A stretch of DNA of 64,000 nucleotides from Oscillospiraceae bacterium (GTDB taxonomy: Bacteria; Bacillota; Clostridia; Oscillospirales; Acutalibacteraceae). The translations under genes were made by a program, and so were the position numbers. The DNA is taken from contig CAJTCU010000003.1 in NCBI GenBank assembly GCA_910574935.1, positions 124,001-188,000 of the forward strand, in the 5' to 3' direction. Positions 62,968 to 64,000 of this stretch are shown one piece after another. The stretch's first letter is position 1. The number at the start of each line of letters is the position of its first letter. Below the pieces are notes generated by a model that was not told the DNA's origin, searched no databases, and saw only the letters and a list, made by a program, of their open reading frames with translations.

Positions 62968-63162
62968 GTCAGTTTCCTTTTCCAGTCAAAAAAATGCCGG
63001 CGCGTTCTTCTTTGCAAATTCTGTTCCGAGTCATTATAGCATATTTTTCGACAGCACACAAGCATAAATACATGGCTTTCTTAGGCGCCCAGTCTTTACC
63101 CTACCCATCCAGCCTGTCTCATAATGGCAAGCTTCCGCGCCCACATTCCTCTATCCTCAAAC

Positions 63163-63192
63163 AAAAAAGACCGGCACGCCTGTGCCGGCCTT
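63163..63192 (-). terminator. Intrinsic terminator after the carboxyltransferase gene
   Basis: CCGGCAC (63171-63177) pairs with GTGCCGG (63182-63188) with AAAAAAGA before and CCTTTC after, following the stop codon at 63222 on the minus strand. Confidence 0.7.
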
Positions 63193-63221
63193 TCTTATTC
63201 TGTCCATTTTTATCAGGTCAA

Positions 63222-64000
63222 TCAAAAATTACCGCCAGTTAAGTCCTCTACCACCAAGGTACGAGGGCTATTGTCATTGGCTACAGCAGCCGGAGCAGCC
63301 GCAGGTGCTGCTACAGCCGGAGCGGCGCTTGTCTCGGGCTCAGCCGGATGGGGATGGTCCCGCCAGGCGAAAAACTTGCTGGCCACCTGGGGGAACAAGG
63401 CGTAGCTTAGGGTGTCCTCTTCGCAGTGGCCCAAACCCTTCTCCTTGCACTCGGCCCTCAGCTTCTCCATCTCAGGCTCCAGCAGGTCCGCAGGACGGCA
63501 GGTAATCACCTCATCGTTGCCAATGCACTTCTTGCGCACTTCCTCGTTCACCTGGCCGGGCAGGTTGCCATATTCACCCCGGAGCAGACCCTTGGACTCC
63601 TTAGAGACCATCTTGTACCGCTCGCCGGAAAGCACGTTCAGCACCGCCTGAGAGCCCACAATTTGGCTGGTGGGGGTGACCAGAGGCGGATACCCAAAGT
63701 CCTGGCGGACACGGGGCACCTCTTCCAGTACCTGATAATATTTGTCCTCGGCGTTGGCCTGCTTCAACTGGCTGATCAGGTTCGAGAGCATGCCGCCGGG
63801 CACCTGGTACAGCAGGGTATTTACATCCACCTTCAGCACCTTGGGGTTAATGTCCAGCTTCTGGGCCACATCCCGGAAGTGGGCGGCAGCCTCGGAAAGC
63901 TTGCCCATGTCCAGGCCAGTATCCCGGCTGGTACCCTGCAAGGTGGCCACCATAGCCTCGGTAGCGGGCTGGCTGGTGCCGTTGGCCAAGGGAGACAATG
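63222..64000 (-). CDS. oadA: Oxaloacetate decarboxylase/pyruvate carboxylase carboxyltransferase subunit (N-terminal part outside window)
   Basis: Only the C-terminal 259 residues are in the window. LANGTSQPATEAMVATLQGT matches the end of the HMGL-like barrel of OadA/PycB; the conserved carboxylase domain follows (VPGGMLSNLISQLKQ, DFGYPPLVTPTSQIVG, GLLRGEYGNLPG). A short alanine/proline linker leads to a tail, SPRTLVVEDLTGGNF, with no biotinyl-lysine (MKM) motif, so biotin must be carried by a separate protein. Acts in oxaloacetate decarboxylation, possibly with sodium pumping. The reading frame runs to base 64000, so the start lies outside. Confidence 0.9.
   Translation of the reverse strand, partial: LSPLANGTSQPATEAMVATLQGTSRDTGLDMGKLSEAAAHFRDVAQKLDINPKVLKVDVNTLLYQVPGGMLSNLISQLKQANAEDKYYQVLEEVPRVRQDFGYPPLVTPTSQIVGSQAVLNVLSGERYKMVSKESKGLLRGEYGNLPGQVNEEVRKKCIGNDEVITCRPADLLEPEMEKLRAECKEKGLGHCEEDTLSYALFPQVASKFFAWRDHPHPAEPETSAAPAVAAPAAAPAAVANDNSPRTLVVEDLTGGNF

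Overview
The window is GC-rich, gene-dense bacterial chromosome. The gene families point to a Firmicute of the class Clostridia, probably a gut-associated member of the Oscillospirales: flagellin, SecG, ECF ThiT under a TPP riboswitch, YesN-type AraC response regulators, RpiR regulators, DHHW and DUF6062 proteins, and tandem GNATs. This placement is inferred from gene content only; there is no rRNA in the window. No tRNA, CRISPR array, prophage or complete insertion sequence was recognised.

Layout. 1-4.4 kb: rimO (5' truncated), pgsA, an XRE/zinc-ribbon regulator and rlmB, separated by short foldback elements. 4.8-8.4 kb: one 1184-aa membrane protein with 14 tandem 42-bp repeats and a degenerate P-type-ATPase-like C-terminus. 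8.5-11.9 kb: a DUF4854-type lipoprotein, TPP riboswitch and thiT, and a secreted DHHW protein. 12.2-18.5 kb: hemW, a BaiN-like flavoprotein and an RpiR regulator on the minus strand; DUF6062, ogg and an XRE-SdpI fusion on the plus strand. 18.8-33.3 kb: a mostly minus-strand run of an amylase-GNAT fusion, a frameshifted GNAT, hydrolases, an M18 peptidase, a tandem GNAT, a CHAP protein, a PflX-like radical SAM protein, an exonuclease-PgeF fusion, typA, a PLP lyase, another GNAT and secG.

33.4-38.9 kb: a candidate structured RNA, then a phosphorelay made of a hybrid kinase, an HPt protein and a REC/HD-GYP/GGDEF protein. The relay can plausibly both make and degrade cyclic-di-GMP. 39-43 kb: the rhamnose operon rhaB-rhaA-rhaD, with a foldback element between rhaB and rhaA. 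43.4-46 kb: a Tet(M)/EF-G-like GTPase fused to a YacP/Rae1-like NYN nuclease domain, the most interesting gene in the window. 46.4-48.6 kb: an isolated flagellin gene.

48.7-57.6 kb: an M20 dipeptidase, a UPF0597/cysteine desulfidase-like protein and an AraC response regulator, then a sugar ABC importer (binding protein and two permeases, no ATPase) and a corrinoid-type methyltransferase of the UroD superfamily. 57.9-64 kb: PTS enzyme I, two tandem O-antigen-ligase-like membrane proteins, and the C-terminal part of a carboxyltransferase (OadA/PycB) cut by the window end.

Themes. Several genes are unusual domain fusions: GTPase-NYN, exonuclease-PgeF, amylase-GNAT and XRE-SdpI. At least four families of small inverted-repeat elements are scattered between genes, often directly against a stop codon, in a leader, or inside an operon.
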